The translations under genes were made by a program, and so were the position numbers. Source: Hemibagrus wyckioides (Eukaryota > Chordata > Actinopteri > Siluriformes > Bagridae). From it: 64,000 nucleotides of DNA. Where the stretch lies: contig NC_080716.1 of the NCBI RefSeq assembly GCF_019097595.1, forward strand, positions 14,842,901-14,906,900. The letters run 5' to 3'. The notes beneath the pieces were generated by a model. It did no database searches. It was given only the letters and a program-made list of their open reading frames with translations, and was not told the DNA's origin. Of this stretch, positions 38,640 to 51,180 are shown piece after piece (positions within the stretch are counted from its first letter, which is position 1; each line of letters starts with the position of its first letter).

Positions 38640-39699
38640 AAGAACGTTTTTTGAATGAGCGCATTGATATCAACCCATCGTTTACATTTACAACCGGAAC
38701 TACTTACTGTCCGAGACGTGCTATCTTACGCAGATCAGACACACCAATACTGACCAATCAGATTCGACCATTTAACCGCCCTGTGTATATCATACCTCGG
38801 GTATTCCACATTTTGTCACATTCTGAAAACCTAACCCATTTTCATTTATTTACTTTATTTTTTTTAGTTTATTTTTTATTTATTTGTTTGTTCGTTTGTT
38901 TTGTTTATTGTCACAGAATGCTGTGGAGTTTTTTGTCTACACCTGTACCCCTGGCTTTTTCCCCCTTGGTTCCTATGTCATATTAAGTAAATAAATAAAT
39001 AAATAAACAAACAAACAAACAAACAAACATTTTCAATGACACGATTTCCAAAGTAGTTTGCACCTGTGAGTCCTTACAGCCAACCATTTCTCGCGCTGTG
39101 TTTTCCCCCAACTCTGCACGAGACTACATTTCCCATAAGGCCATAGTCTAAGCGGGTCTGCACGGCGGGGCTCAACCGCAAGGGGCTTTTCTCTCCAGCT
39201 CAGTACTATCTGCTCCGGTGACATCGACCGCTTGAGGGAGGCGCGGCGAGGCATATACGCATACGGAGTTTCCAGAAGTTTTCCACTTTTGATTAAAAAG
39301 TAAAAAATAATAGTTACTGACCGAATCACTCGGACAGATCGGTGATTGAGGAAGAGAGAGATCTCCCACACACACACCGCCGCGGGGCTGCAGGATGCTC
39401 GCGCACTCGGAGCGTCGGGCTTCACTTTATTTATGCGACGCCGTGGGACGAAGAAATGATCTGCCTAGTTAATTCTCTAGCTGATTTAATTTACATTGGA
39501 CTCGTTTGGAAATCGCGACATTTCTAAAAAGAACTTTTTTTGTTCACGCAATACAAGAAAAGGGGGAAATCGGTTGTTTTTGTGGTGCGCGTGAAGAAAA
39601 GTGTGTTAGCGTTTAGCAGGCTAGCTACAAGCCGGTGGAATAAAACGTTTGCTCAAGAGTGCCATCGAAGTTGAGCGGAACCTCATCGCTGAGGTGACA
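38640..39699 (+). promoter_or_regulatory. phf23: phf23 promoter/5'UTR region
   Basis: The ~1 kb before the phf23 ATG becomes CpG-rich from about 39100. The stretch 39330-39440 ('caccgccgcggggctgcagg' and 'gctcgcgcactcggagcgtc') fits a TATA-less CpG-type promoter. CCAAT-like motifs lie at 38755-38765. An (AAAC)n run is at 39003-39028. The start site is inferred only. Confidence 0.4.
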
Positions 39700-42600
39700 A
39701 TGCTCGAAATAATGTCTGAACACCAAGGTAAGAACAACTTGGGGTCGCTTTTTCAAAGAAACTCTTTAACTTTAGCTACAGCCAGGATTGCTAGATTTTT
39801 TTTTGTGATCATTGCGTTAGCCGGTTATTATTAGCCACGTAGTGTTTGTGCATGCTAACTAAACGGAAGGGAAGACTATAAGTTAGACACATTTGGGTTT
39901 CTTTCTGCTCAGTATTGCAGAGTTATGCGTTTATTGTGGGTTTTTTGTAATCTGTGTTTGTATTTGTATCCACTAATGTCGTGATCATTGGTAAATATAG
40001 CGAGCTGACAACATTGCTCAGTATGTGACGTCGACTGGATATATAGTGATTTCGATTAGACTTTAAACGACCAAAGCTATATAAAAGTGAACGGAGGTGA
40101 ATGAATCAAAGTTGTCTAGGATTGTATTAATTAAAACCCGTGTGCTCGGTGACTTATCTATTAAGACGCACTGTTGTTAATGTATAGCTTAGCCTGAGCT
40201 GAAACAGCTATAGCAGATCCACTCTCTGCGGCTGCTGAGAGGGATTCCTCCTCCTCCTCCTCCTCCTCCTCCTCTTCACTGGATCCACTTTAATTAAAGA
40301 TCTGCTGCTGTTTCGTTCATTTTTTGTTAGTTTTTTTGCGTAAAATTGACTCGGTTTGTTCCGCGGTATATATTTGTGGTGGTGTTTTTTTTCGTTTACT
40401 AATTATAGCTCCTGAACTTGTTACGCCTCTTAGCAAGCAGAGCAGCTAGCTAGCTGGCTAGCTCGCTAGCGTTTATTTTCAAGCTAGCTGCGCTGGTTTA
40501 GATAAGTTACACAGATGGACTTGGTGATTTTTTTTTGACGCTGGGCTCAAAATAAAGTAGATATCCGTGAAGATGGAGAGTTTTAATCGGCGTTTGATCG
40601 AGCAGTTGTCGACTGTTTTTAGTGTAGCCGCACTGCTAACGCTGCCGAGGCTCTTCAGAAAATAAAGCGTAGGCTCTTGCCATGTGTTATCCCGCTAGAC
40701 TCCTCTGTTTTTCTGCGAGTCGACGATTAGACTAAAGGGGATTGTACGTCAGGTGAAATTGTCCTGAAATTGATCTGAACTAAGGCTCGAGTGGACATTA
40801 AAATAATAATGTCCTTTTCTGTGCGGTTTTGTGGGTGTTAGCATGAGCTGTTTGAAGCTGCTTGCTAACGCTACAGCCACACGCCTAACCAGATTAATGT
40901 CGCTTAAAAACAAACAATACGAATATTTCACGGAAACTAAATGTGACTAAATCTCAATTCAAAGAATTTTCCCCTCCTCTTAACCCATGTTTGCTCTCTT
41001 TCTATCTTTTTTTTTTCCTCTTACAGATTCATTACTGAAACGCAAAACGGAGTCTCTGGTAAGCCGCACAATCTAGAAACCCCTTTTTAACCCTTTAGTA
41101 TCTCGCTGGAGTTATCAGTAGTGTGATTGCGTTTCTAACGTGTGTCTAATGTCATTTTCAGCCACCAGAGAGACGAAAGAGGACAGTGGAAGACTTCAAC
41201 AAGTTCTGTAGTTTTGTCTTGGCGTATGCTGGTTATATCCCATCTCCAAAGGAGGTTTGTTTCTCTGAAACTTTATCAGGAGAGATTTGCTTGTGTGTAA
41301 AAATGTGTTTTCTGAACCTGGGTTTTGCCCGGGTTCAGACCTGGCTATGTGAGATGTCACGAATTATGTTAAGTTTGTAATATTACTTCCTATTTTGAGC
41401 AAGTCGTGGCCTGTAAATGAAATCTGATGTCGTCTGAGCATAGTAAGCAAGCAAAAATGTATGCAAATGGGAACACAGAGCACCTTCTCTTGTTTCAGGT
41501 ATATACAGATACACTATATTGCCAACAGTTTTGGGACACCCCTCCAAATCATTAAATTCAGGTGTTGGGCTTTGCCTCTTACTTCCAGTGAAAGGGACTC
41601 TTAATGCTTTAGCATACCAAAACATTTTGGACAATTTCATGCTTCCAGCTTTGTGGGAACAGTTTGGGGATGTCCCCTTCTGCTCTAAATTATCCCAAAG
41701 GTGTACTATCAGCTTGAGCTCAGAACTTTCAGAACTCTCATCCATGTCTTTATGGACCTTGCTTTGTGCACTGGTGTACAGTCATGTTGGAACAGGAAGG
41801 GGTCATCCCCAAACTGTTCCCACGAAGTTGGGAGCATGAAATTGTCCAAAATATCTTGGTATACTGAAGCATTAAGAGTTCCTTTCACTGGAACTAAGCA
41901 GCCAAGTGAAACACCTGAATTCAGTGATTTGAAGGGGTGTCCCAAAACTTTTGGCAATATAGTGTACATGTAATCCAAACTGTTAAGTATATTTTGGAAA
42001 GATTTCAGGTGTAACAGAAACAGTGTAAAAATGAACAATTAGTCTGTGGTTGAGAAGGATTTACAACAAACCTACTATGACAACACAAAAAAACCCCAGT
42101 AATGATTGTGTACACTGTCTGAGATGCAACATCCTTAAAAAAAGAGAGAGAAATAAACCCATATGCTAATGCTGCACACGCACAGCGACTTATTCAGTTA
42201 AATTCAATTCAAAAAACTTTATTTGTCCCCGAGTGTTATATTGTGGAAAAATGTGATTGGAGATCATTCATCTTCAGTGAGAGCTGGCGACAGGGGTGTT
42301 GGTGACCTTTGGTGCCTAGAAGTGGGTGTGCCTAGTGACGCAACAAAGTTGAGAAAAGTTTAACTTTATGCAAATATGGAGCGTATTTGTGCAGCGACTA
42401 CGAATGGGAGTGAAGACGGTAGAGGCAGATGATTTGATGCATATACACACTGCTGCAATCTATATACACAAACACCGAATCTCCCTTCAGAATATTTCTT
42501 TTTAGCCGCAAGAAAACTGATTTGTTGTCTATAGTTGTATTACTTGCTTATAAATGTTACTATGACAACCTGTAGTAGGAATACACCTACTGGCAGCATC

Positions 42601-45600
42601 ATAGTGCAGCAACTGGCAACCTGCAGTAATAAAATCGTTATACGTGTGGCCGGTTCATGTTCACCCTCTTTCTCTGAAAATGACACTGATATTCTTTTCT
42701 TTGGGAGAAAAATATCACAGAAGGAATGTGGCTGCTTCTAATAGTTCAAACTTGTGTCCTCTAGAGTGAAATTAGAATAAGATACAAATAGTAAACGGTG
42801 TGTATTTCTAAATGTAGTGTTGTCTTATAGGCATCTATATTAATGTTTTATACTTAATACACTGTATTGAACCCACTGACAGGTAGGCTTTCAGCTGTGT
42901 AGCACTCACTGTCTTGGGTTGCCTTTGTAGGAAAGACCATGGTCTCCAGCCTCCTCCAGTTCACCACACAGCTCTGGCACCTCAGGAGAAGGAGGCATGG
43001 GAGGTGGTGCCAGCTCGAATATGTCTGCAAGCTGGGGAGATGGCAACTCGGACCTACACACCATTCACACTTTCGTGCAGAAAGCTCGCGCCAACAAAAG
43101 TGTCAAGACCATGCAGCGCCTGCCTTCTGACAGCACCCTACTGGACAAAATGAGGTTAAAAGACTCTCTCTACAAGGGCCAAGCAAGCAGCAAAGCGGAG
43201 CGCAAGAAGGACAAAAAGCTGAAGCGCCTCTCTCTTGGCTCAGGTGCCGGAGACAGCAGCAGTAGCAGCGGGGAAAAGCGTGCCAGAATCAAGCGCAGCA
43301 AAAACTCCAAGCAGCCCAAAAGCCTTAAAAAGCTTAAGAGCTCGGCACTCAGCGAGACAGACTCTGAGACTGGACTCGGCCATGGAGAGGAGCACGCAGG
43401 TCAGCCAAGAGGGCTTCAGTCTCCGAGACCCAGCCTGGTGAAGTCTGAGCGTGATGAAGCAAGCAGAGATGCTGAAATGAGCTCCAGTGAAGGGGAAACG
43501 TGGATAGCAGATGAGGATATCATGGTGGAGTCAGGTGAGTGGTTTTATTATATAACCTTGGAAATGGCGAAATCGGACAGCTTTCACATAGTTAACCTGA
43601 TCACAGTGGAATGATTATTATATATGGTGCAGGTAGTATAAAAGTTTACAAACAAAGTTTAGGAGGCTTGACTAATGAACTTGTAGATATTTTTAGAGCT
43701 GGTCATAAATCATTTGTTAATGTTGTTTGCAGTTGCACCACATAAAAAGGAAATAATAGCTTCTTTACTCGATGTAATACACCATATATGTTCACAATGC
43801 AAGCTGTTTGGGCTTGACCCAGACATCTCTAGGAAGATTAAAGTGATCATGTACCCACATGCAATATTTTAAAATGAAATAACTCGGTTCTGTTGCTTGG
43901 AATACAACAAAATAAGTTATTTAGACTACAGCTTCTCTGACCATGAAGAAGCAGTTTACTGAAAAGGAACGGAGGCAGTAAATCATTACACGTCTCCATG
44001 AGAGCACTTGTGTTAATCACTGTGGTCTGTCTTTATCCTACAAGCTTAGTCTGTTGATAAGCTGCATGACTGCCCTTTTTTTTCTTAAAACTTTTTTCCT
44101 TGTCATTGTTACACAACCAGACAAATAGAGCTCATTCAACATCTTAATCGTATGTATTTAAGAAGTTTTTGCTTACAGTATGTCTTGTTATTGGTTTTCT
44201 GAAAACCCAGAGATGTACATAAAATTAGTGTGACGAAATAATACTGGTTTGGCTTGCATTGCACTATGGGTATTAAAATATTAATACATTATTGCCACCT
44301 ACTGGACATGTTTGGAACTGCAGGATGAAACTGAGCCTGTTTAACAGATCCTCCTTTGGAAACATCAACAAACATTTGAATCCAGTATAATACCTTTTTT
44401 TTTTTTTTTTTGTTTAGGACTTTTTGGTGTTTTTTGACCAGCCCTGGATACATATCATTGTCCTGATTTAAAAGAAGACACTGTGAAGAGTTCCTGAAAC
44501 ATTTAATCCTGTTTAATATTTGTTTTCTTTTGCACTGGACTTTCTAGACACTTCAGGTTTTTAGCGAACCGTAGGTCCGCATAAAAGCCAGGTTTCATTT
44601 GGCTAAATTTAATCTGGCACTAAAATCCTGTCGGCCTGGAACCAAACGCTGCTGACCTCTGTAGTTTTGGGACTGTTCTCAACAATTTTCATGGTCACAT
44701 GAAAATTTAAAACGTATTTAAACATTGCTGAAAGTCAAAGAACACAAAGCCATCCAAAAAGATAGTGTGTGCAAACAAGTGAACAGATACAACATGCAAG
44801 ACTTCACATGGGTGGGAGAGAGGAGTTTTGCACTGAATGTAGAATGAGTACTGAGAGTAAACAGAGCGACATGGAATAAGAGAAAACAAATTGACTTTAA
44901 CTGTGAAGCTGTGGTGTGAAGGAGAAAAATCATTGATTTAAGAGATATCGTCCAAGCCAGAAGTAAAAGAACAGTTAACTAGTAGAAATGTTAGTTTCCA
45001 TGAGTACCCTGACTGTGGAAATTTTGCTCTGGTAGTCATTGAAACGTCTCTGTATGCATCTTCTCGAGTGTTGCTTTGATCTTTTTCCCCCTGTGATCAA
45101 TAGTATTGTTCACTTCACACTTACTCTGACGTCGTGTGGTCTGTCATAGCTAAGCTCAACAGACCTTGCTAGGCTAGCTGACTTTGACACATTCTATTAG
45201 TTCTTCACTTACGGTGGTTTGTTTTGCTGACACTCGCACTTAGCTTCTTGTATTGAGGTCAGAGCAGCAATTTGCACACAAGCGCCGCATATAGAATCGG
45301 TTTCTACTCATGAACTACTGACACGTAGCTAAGCGAGAAAAATATGACTAATGAGGAGGAATATGTTGCAATTTAAAGAATCTTTTCTGTACAACTCTAA
45401 GTGTTTGATTTTATAATCAGCTGAATTGTATTAAATATCTTAGAAATATATCTGTATTTGCTATGAAATAGTCATTGAAGCTGGTATATCAATAAATCTT
45501 AATCATAGTCCTCTTGTTTCACTGTCGCTCACATAGAGAGTCTTAGAGTGTACTGACTTTACGGCTGGACTGTCTATATCTCTAATGTTTGGTCTTTCCA

Positions 45601-45802
45601 CTCTGCAGGAGATGACTCGTGGGATCTGATCACTTGCTACTGCGGGAAACCTTTTGCAGGACGTCCCATGATCGAGTGCAACCAGTGCAGCATATGGGTG
45701 CATCTGTCCTGCGCCAAAATCAAGAAGTCCAATGTCCCGGACATATTCTACTGTCACAAATGCAGGGAAGCGAGGCGATCAGGCCATAAAAAAGACAGTT
45801 AG
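39700..45802 (+). CDS. phf23: PHD finger protein 23, 5 exons
   Basis: Exons: 39700-39727, 41027-41058, 41162-41254, 42931-43534, 45609-45802 (951 nt, 316 aa). The start MLEIMSEHQ aligns with the family MLEAM start; an in-frame upstream CTG/TTG-type extension is not supported. Exon 3 holds the conserved [19 protein letters not shown]. Exon 4 holds the Ser- and Lys-rich middle, with [11 protein letters not shown] and [19 protein letters not shown]. Exon 5 is the C-terminal PHD finger, with Cys262, Cys264, Cys276, Cys279, His284, Cys287, Cys301 and Cys304 as zinc ligands and Trp282 near the methyl-lysine cage. The family reads H3K4me3 and restrains autophagy. The long poly-Glu run of the human protein is absent here. 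The neighbours gabarap, ctdnep1 and elp5 are also its human neighbours. Confidence 0.97.
40247..40274. repeat. (CTC)n microsatellite in phf23 intron 1
   Basis: Nine consecutive CTC units. A cluster of GCTAGC palindromes lies at 40445-40492. Confidence 0.9.
41509..41967. mobile_element. Fold-back Tc1-like element, copy F7 (loop lost)
   Basis: Sense arm 41509-41685 (CACTATATTGCCAACAGTTT to 'gatgtccccttctgctctaa'). The antisense arm continues directly ('attatcccaaaggtgtacta') to the intact right end 'ttttggcaatatagtgta'. The central 3' loop of the full fold-back form is missing. It lies in phf23 intron 3. Confidence 0.88.
42200..42700. repeat. Unclassified dispersed repeat, copy B, with retro-tail
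   Basis: It opens with 'ttcaaaaaactttatttgtc', a common fish retroelement tail. From about 42240 it shares ordered blocks with 14030-14500 ('aaagttgagaaaagtt', 'gggagtgaagacgg', 'gcaagaaaactgatttgttg', 'acaacctgtagtaggaatac'). Confidence 0.5.
43535..45608. other. phf23 intron 4
   Basis: Two kilobases with no exon or clear mobile element. They contain a T-run at 44396-44413 and a weak CTCF-like motif at about 44292. Confidence 0.5.
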
Positions 45803-47105
45803 AGAAGACGCCTAAATCCATGGAAGCGCAACGTTTCCGTCCTCCACTTTTTCTATCAAGTATGAGACGATAACACTGTTTCTGAACTGGGATGTTCTTT
45901 CGAGGCCCATGGGTTTTTTTTTTTGCGCATCAGTTCTTCATATGTTTGACAATCATATACAAGGTTAATATCAAAATGGGAATTTCTTCATGTTTATAGA
46001 CAAACTTGTAAACAAGGCTCTTGCTCTCTTCTGCCAGTCCGGTCCAAATCATCAGACAGTGTTTTTAGTGCTGGCTTTATAGAAAAGATAAAAGATGGCG
46101 ACGTATTCCGATGTAAAAACCTTTTTACAACAGAGATCCTTAGCAGCCGAGGTTCGTCTCTTTACATGAAGAAGTGGTCTGTGTGTATAGGTTGTTCTTT
46201 CTGTTGCTTATCATTTTCACAGACATCCATATCGTGATACTCAAATTGTGATTTTTTTTTTGTGATACTCCATATTAACAGATAGTCTTTATTAAATGAT
46301 TAGCTCTTTTTTAATCTCAGTGCATGTCAGCACCATGGCAGATCTGTCATTAACCTAGCACTTAGCTATCAACTATCAACTCGAGGTCATTCTGTGTGGG
46401 GAACATGAGATGTTGGACTTGAAATGGGAACTTTTCAGATTGGAACATTTTTCCGTTGGTTGCACTGCTGGCTGTCTTCTTACCGAGTGTAGGCAGTTTC
46501 AGATCGTGCGTTAATTATTTTCCTTGGTTTACTTTCGAAGGACATTTTCAGAGACGAATGAATGATGTTTAAGAGCTTCGCAACTGCCACCCGAGTGTCG
46601 AGTCTCACTCAACACCCCTAATAGTTGTAATTATTATTTGTTCTGTTATTATTATTATTATTTTTTTTTTTTTCTTTTTTCTTTTTTAAAAAAAGAGTTT
46701 AATTTGGGTTTTAATCTCTTGTCGAGGATCTGGTTAAGATCACACACCCAGAGAGTTATTCGTCGTGGAGCTGCTCGCTGATTTGCTGTTTGAAAGTAGT
46801 TTGGAGACCAGATCTTCACGTGTACAGAAAAGAGTTTATGCTGCAAGTGTTGTGGCATGTTTTGTTTATAATTTTTTTTGGTTGTTTTTGTTTTGTTTCT
46901 TTTTTTTCTTTTTTTTTTTGTGAGGGGTTTTGAAATTCCCAAAACACAAGACCCTCTTCTCTCCTATTTTACTCTGTAAATATCATATCCTTTCAGAACT
47001 GTACATAATATGGAAACAAAGAGAAAAGCCAAGCAAATGTTATATTTTTGGCATCTGATGTTCTCTTTAACTGTACCTGCAGAAATAAAGCCTTTTCTTT
47101 ATTGG
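45803..47105 (+). other. phf23: 3'UTR of phf23
   Basis: 1.3 kb follows the TAG and leads to AATAAA at 47084-47089. It contains long T runs (46661-46690, 46870-46920), which produce a lysine-rich open frame on the other strand that is not real. The ostn-like poly(A) signal on the other strand is only about 160 bp away. Confidence 0.65.
47084..47089 (+). terminator. phf23: phf23 poly(A) signal
   Basis: Canonical AATAAA 1.28 kb after the stop ('gcagaaataaagcc'). Confidence 0.6.
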
Positions 47106-47251
47106 GTATCCTATCCAAAGCTTCACTATATTTATTTTACTTTTTACTTTGCTGTTTTATTTTTACATTTATTTATTTTTATTTATTTATTTTTTAACTT
47201 CTGTCAATGAATGAATAATGGCTCAATGTATCCGAATATTTTTGTTAGATT

Positions 47252-47257
47252 TTTATT
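47252..47257 (-). terminator. Candidate poly(A) signal of the osteocrin-like gene
   Basis: TTTATT on the + strand, AATAAA on the gene strand, 290 bp after the stop codon. Confidence 0.45.
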
Positions 47258-47506
47258 GAGCATAGGCACACACGTACAGTGTCTGTCAGTTTGCATACCA
47301 CTACAGGGTGACATTAAATAGCAATAAATAGATTTTTAGAAAATAATAATAAAAAAAAAAACCACACATGTTAAATACAAATTTCTAAATACATGTTAAG
47401 CCTAATCCTAGATTGCGGAGTGTTCTTATTATTAGTAATCTGTTATTTACAAGACTAGGCTTAATCTGTCCCTTTACATCCAGTCTGTATGCTACATGAA
47501 TCCTAT

Positions 47507-47536
47507 GGTGGTGGTGGTGGTGGTGGTAGTAGTAGT
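47507..47536. repeat. (GGT)n(AGT)n microsatellite
   Basis: GGT repeats pass into AGT repeats just after the osteocrin-like stop codon, in its 3'UTR. Confidence 0.9.
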
Positions 47537-47542
47537 GTTGGA

Positions 47543-48471
47543 TTAGTCCCGTTGCTCCTCTGGTTCATCCTGAAGGGAAGGGGGAAAAAATTGTTCTCAA
47601 GATGCGTCTGGACAAGCAGCATCTGTTCAAATCTAAATACAATGGCTATTTTTTTTTCCAGATAATGGTAAAAGCATATTGAGGTGTTTAAGTCAGAATG
47701 CTTACCTTTCTGCTCTTTCTGCTTGGTAAGTATAAGCTACCAATGCGGTCCAAGGGAACGGTCACTCTCAGCCTACAGGAAGGAAAGTGAAATAAATGTG
47801 AAACGGGCTCTGGGTTCATTCATCTGTTGACTTTGAAAACTAAGGGCCCTTTCTGACCCAACACAAAGCAAAATGCATTAACGTTTCTATTTTCAGGAAC
47901 TTGAGTGTATTAGCACAATGCCTATTGTTTTTGCACGGCTTTCCTCACCTCTTGTCTTTGTTCCTGTGATGTTGTGTGTTGGTGTGAGGTGTTGAAATGC
48001 GTTCCACAGGGACAGAGAAGGCGGTGGACGATCGAGCTGGGTTAGGCTCCCAGTCACGGGTCATTTCCCCGCCGTTATCGGGAATGAGTTCTACCAGATC
48101 CGAGAGCTCTGACAGGTGAGAAGAGAGATCTCGACCTGACCTGTGGCTGCTCTACAGAGGACAGAGAGAGAAGAAAAACAAAAAGCTTTTTAATATTAAT
48201 AACCTGATCATCATAACTGTACATTAATGGTGAATGCAAAGCCCTATGATTGGACTGAAAATGAGGAGATAAATGATTGATCCTTGTCCTTTTCAATTAT
48301 ATAAAGGCAAGTCTTTTTATATAATAACTAAAGTGTAAAGGCATGTGGAAATTGATGTTTTGCAGCACTTACTTGGGTCAGCTGTAGCCTGTCTGGCAGA
48401 AGGAATGAATACACCTCGTCCATTAAAAAACACAGAGCCAAGATGGGCAGAAAACACCTGTGTGACAACAT
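47543..48471 (-). CDS. Osteocrin-like secreted peptide precursor, 4 coding exons
   Basis: Exons: 48471-48373, 48151-47949, 47772-47706, 47569-47543 (396 nt, 131 aa; human osteocrin is 133). The start MLSHRCFLPILALCFLMDEV is a signal peptide, probably cut near residue 22. There is no Cys after it. Two natriuretic-peptide-like motifs lie in the second half: FSVPVERIS (78-86) and TVPLDRIGSLYLP (105-117). They match the two osteocrin motifs of the SPLDRLSAG and GIPMDRIG type. A KR dibasic site (100-101) precedes the second motif, and the tail is SRKSRKDEPEEQRD. Osteocrin binds the clearance receptor NPR3 and so raises local natriuretic peptide. The usual FG before the motif is replaced by VTV. 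Because osteocrin lies elsewhere in human, this is probably a paralogue. Function is inferred from the motifs. Confidence 0.75.
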
Positions 48472-48843
48472 CTGCAACAAATATAATGAAATACAAATCA
48501 CATTAACTATACACTGTGCAAAATATAATAAATTATCTGTTTTGTTTTTTTAATCATTTCTTTTTCAGTTACGAAGTACAAAATTGTCTAGCATGACCAA
48601 TTGCATGTCTAAAAACATGGTCATTTTTCATGCACGTATTGCATGTAAACCCTTTTAAGTGTCAAATACAAGGATAAAAGTTTCTGAAATTGCAATGTAT
48701 TTGAAGCAAATTTCCTGCCTTACCTTCTCAGCTTATTCAGGAACTGGTGCGCAGAAGGAAGGCTTCAGTTTGGTCTCAGTGATGCTGTCCTCTGTTGGTC
48801 TGCAGTGAGCATTGAGTATTTGTAGACATGAAGATGGGGTGGG

Positions 48844-48849
48844 TTTATA
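48844..48849 (-). promoter_or_regulatory. TATA box of the osteocrin-like gene
   Basis: TATAAA on the - strand, within CATATAAACC. A donor at about 48724 (AG|GTAAGG on the gene strand) indicates a 5'UTR exon of roughly 48725-48815, spliced to the acceptor just before the ATG. Confidence 0.55.
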
Positions 48850-50974
48850 TGTTCCAAGGATGGTGGGATGATTATGGCCAGGGTGTGTGTGTGTATGAGG
48901 TGAATTCACCCACCCACCAGTTCAAGCAGAACAAGCACAAATGAGAATGTGCGAGTAAACAACGACCTTGAGGACAGCAATTTGGTTCAAGAACAATTTA
49001 ATAGGGCCACAGTGCCATGATCCTGAAGATCACGGCTGTATAAACACTACGACCGAAGGTCAACGCCAGCAATCAATTATTCACAAACTTCATACAACTG
49101 AGCAAAAAGTGATAGTTTAGTTTAAAGTCTGCAAATAATAAGAAGCACATCATTTTCTGCTAAATGTAGACCTGCAGCCTAAACATGAACATTCAGAGAT
49201 TGTAGAAGGAATAGTTGCTCAACAAACATGACTTTATAAACTCTTTGCATGCAGACTGAAACTTTTTAGTTCAGACAACAGACTGAAATTCAGAGAGTAA
49301 TGTTACAAAACACTGATTTCGTTCTTGCAGACATTTCTGTGCAGATTAAGATATAGAATTGAGGAAATAATTAAATGGTGATACAGTTAAGCCTTAATCT
49401 TCTGCCAAGATGGCCAGTTTTTTTGGTTAAAATATCCTGGACTTTATCAGAAGAATTTGTGCCCTAAACAACTTGCACAAAAAACCTGATGCAACACTGA
49501 TCCAAATCCATGTTTTACAATGCATATCACTGTTTATTTTCTGTGCATGAAGTCAATTTTGTCTCCTCTGACAAATATTCCATATATAGCTCCAATCATG
49601 CGTGTTGAAGTTCCGTTCAGGTTTTTTTTGGGTTGCTTTAAGGAAGTGCAACCCTTCCTAAACAGCTTTTTGTTATGAATGTGGCGCCTAATAGTTTATT
49701 TTGAAACTTTAAAACACTAAAAATCAGCTAATTTCTTTGAATCTTTTTTTTTCTTTTTTCTTTTTTTGGCACTTCCTTTACCGCCTTCCTCACTGAACAA
49801 GAGGTCAGGATGCTCATGGGTCCAAGCCCTGGCAAAAACTTTCAAATATTTTTATTTATGGCCAATTTAACTATTTGTTATATTCTTTATCTGTTTCGCA
49901 AACTGCTTCTGCACTTTGCTTTTCCTCATAGTGATGGAAAGCATAGATAATTTTACATGTGCAATTTTATGTGCAAACCATATTAATACCACTGGGAAAA
50001 CAAATGGTAAATTGGCTTCAGCTAAATTTTATTTTTCCAGACTAACATTTTTTTTTTTTTTTTTGCATTAAAACAGAAAAAAGAAAATAGTTTTTTTTCA
50101 AATTACCCAATTGAAAATGATTTATTAATTATTAAGTGTTGTCGAAAATAAAAATTTCAATAGTAGTCAATAGTTTTGCCACTTTTTTGAGGAGAAATAA
50201 ACTGTTATTTTTAATTTCATATAATTTTATGTATTATTTTTAAGGTATAGGTGATGAATCATTATAATCATCTTTAATTATATTTAATATTTTTTTCCTT
50301 GTTCGCTTCAGGGGTGTCAATAATTCTGGAATGTAAAACTGCATTATCTGTACAATTATTACATTTAATGCATTTTCAGATTCTGTTTTAAACAATTGCA
50401 GCTGCACAGAAAAGATTCAGTCAAGATTGTTGTGTGAATTAATTTCAAAGACGCTTCCAACATGCCCCATATATCTGTTTATGGGGACATATTACTACCT
50501 TAAACTAAAGGTTCAGCACACCTTATGAAAGCGCACTGGGATGTGCAGCTGGATGACTCTGTGTGTGGTCAGCCCACAGCATCTGATAATGTTGTCTTGC
50601 CAATTTCATTGCTGGATTCAATCCTTATCATCCACAAGGGATTGTAGTACTGCCAGGCATACACACACAGACAGAAAAGAGAGAGGTCGAGAACCCTGTA
50701 GACCTCTGTTGATGGCCTACCAGCGGTTCCACACGTTTTCTCTCTTCCTCTTTTCCCTCCCTGTCCTAATTAATGCTATTTCTGGCCTGTGGGACCACCA
50801 AACACTGAGAGGTCGTTGACAGATAAAGGACGGTGTAAATAAACTCGGTGTACTACAAATGCCCACCGAGCCCGCCCAGAGGTCTGTCAACACAATCTGA
50901 GCTCAGATACATGGCGCCGAGTACTCTAATTGGTACCATGATCATCTCTGCCGTCGCCCACCTCCGGGTCTCTG

Positions 50975-51180
50975 CCCTATAAGTACCCCTCAACGATCAG
51001 CAGAGCCAAATATAGAACAGTAGTTGCCTGTAAAGCATGTCTAGCCGGGACCGCATCTCCTATAGATCATATTTCACTACTGAGTCCACAAGGACTGATA
51101 ATGTAGACGATTTTACAAATGCTTGGTTTATAGAGGTAATACTTGAATTGTGTGTCATTTGGATCTTTGCAATGTATTGA
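50975..51180 (+). other. Orphan TATA promoter with short open frame
   Basis: CCCTATAAGTACC (TATA-like, 50976-50983) lies about 55 bp before an ATG at 51037. The frame reads MSSRDRISYRSYFTTESTRT for 47 codons to a TGA. It could instead leave at a GAG|GTAATA donor (51135). The surrounding 50870-51060 is more GC-rich than its neighbourhood. I do not recognise the product and found no following exon, so it may be a first exon, a relic or chance. Confidence 0.3.

Noticed and set aside
39649..39699. Upstream extension of phf23 (frame open before the ATG at 39700)
   Set aside because: The extension starts at a non-ATG codon, and the family begins with the MLE-type start at 39700.
42939..43441. Two further + strand frames overlapping phf23 exon 4
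   Set aside because: They are shadow frames. The phf23 frame alone continues across the splice sites and matches the family.
46658..46942. Lysine-rich frame on the - strand
   Set aside because: It is the antisense of poly-T tracts in the phf23 3'UTR.
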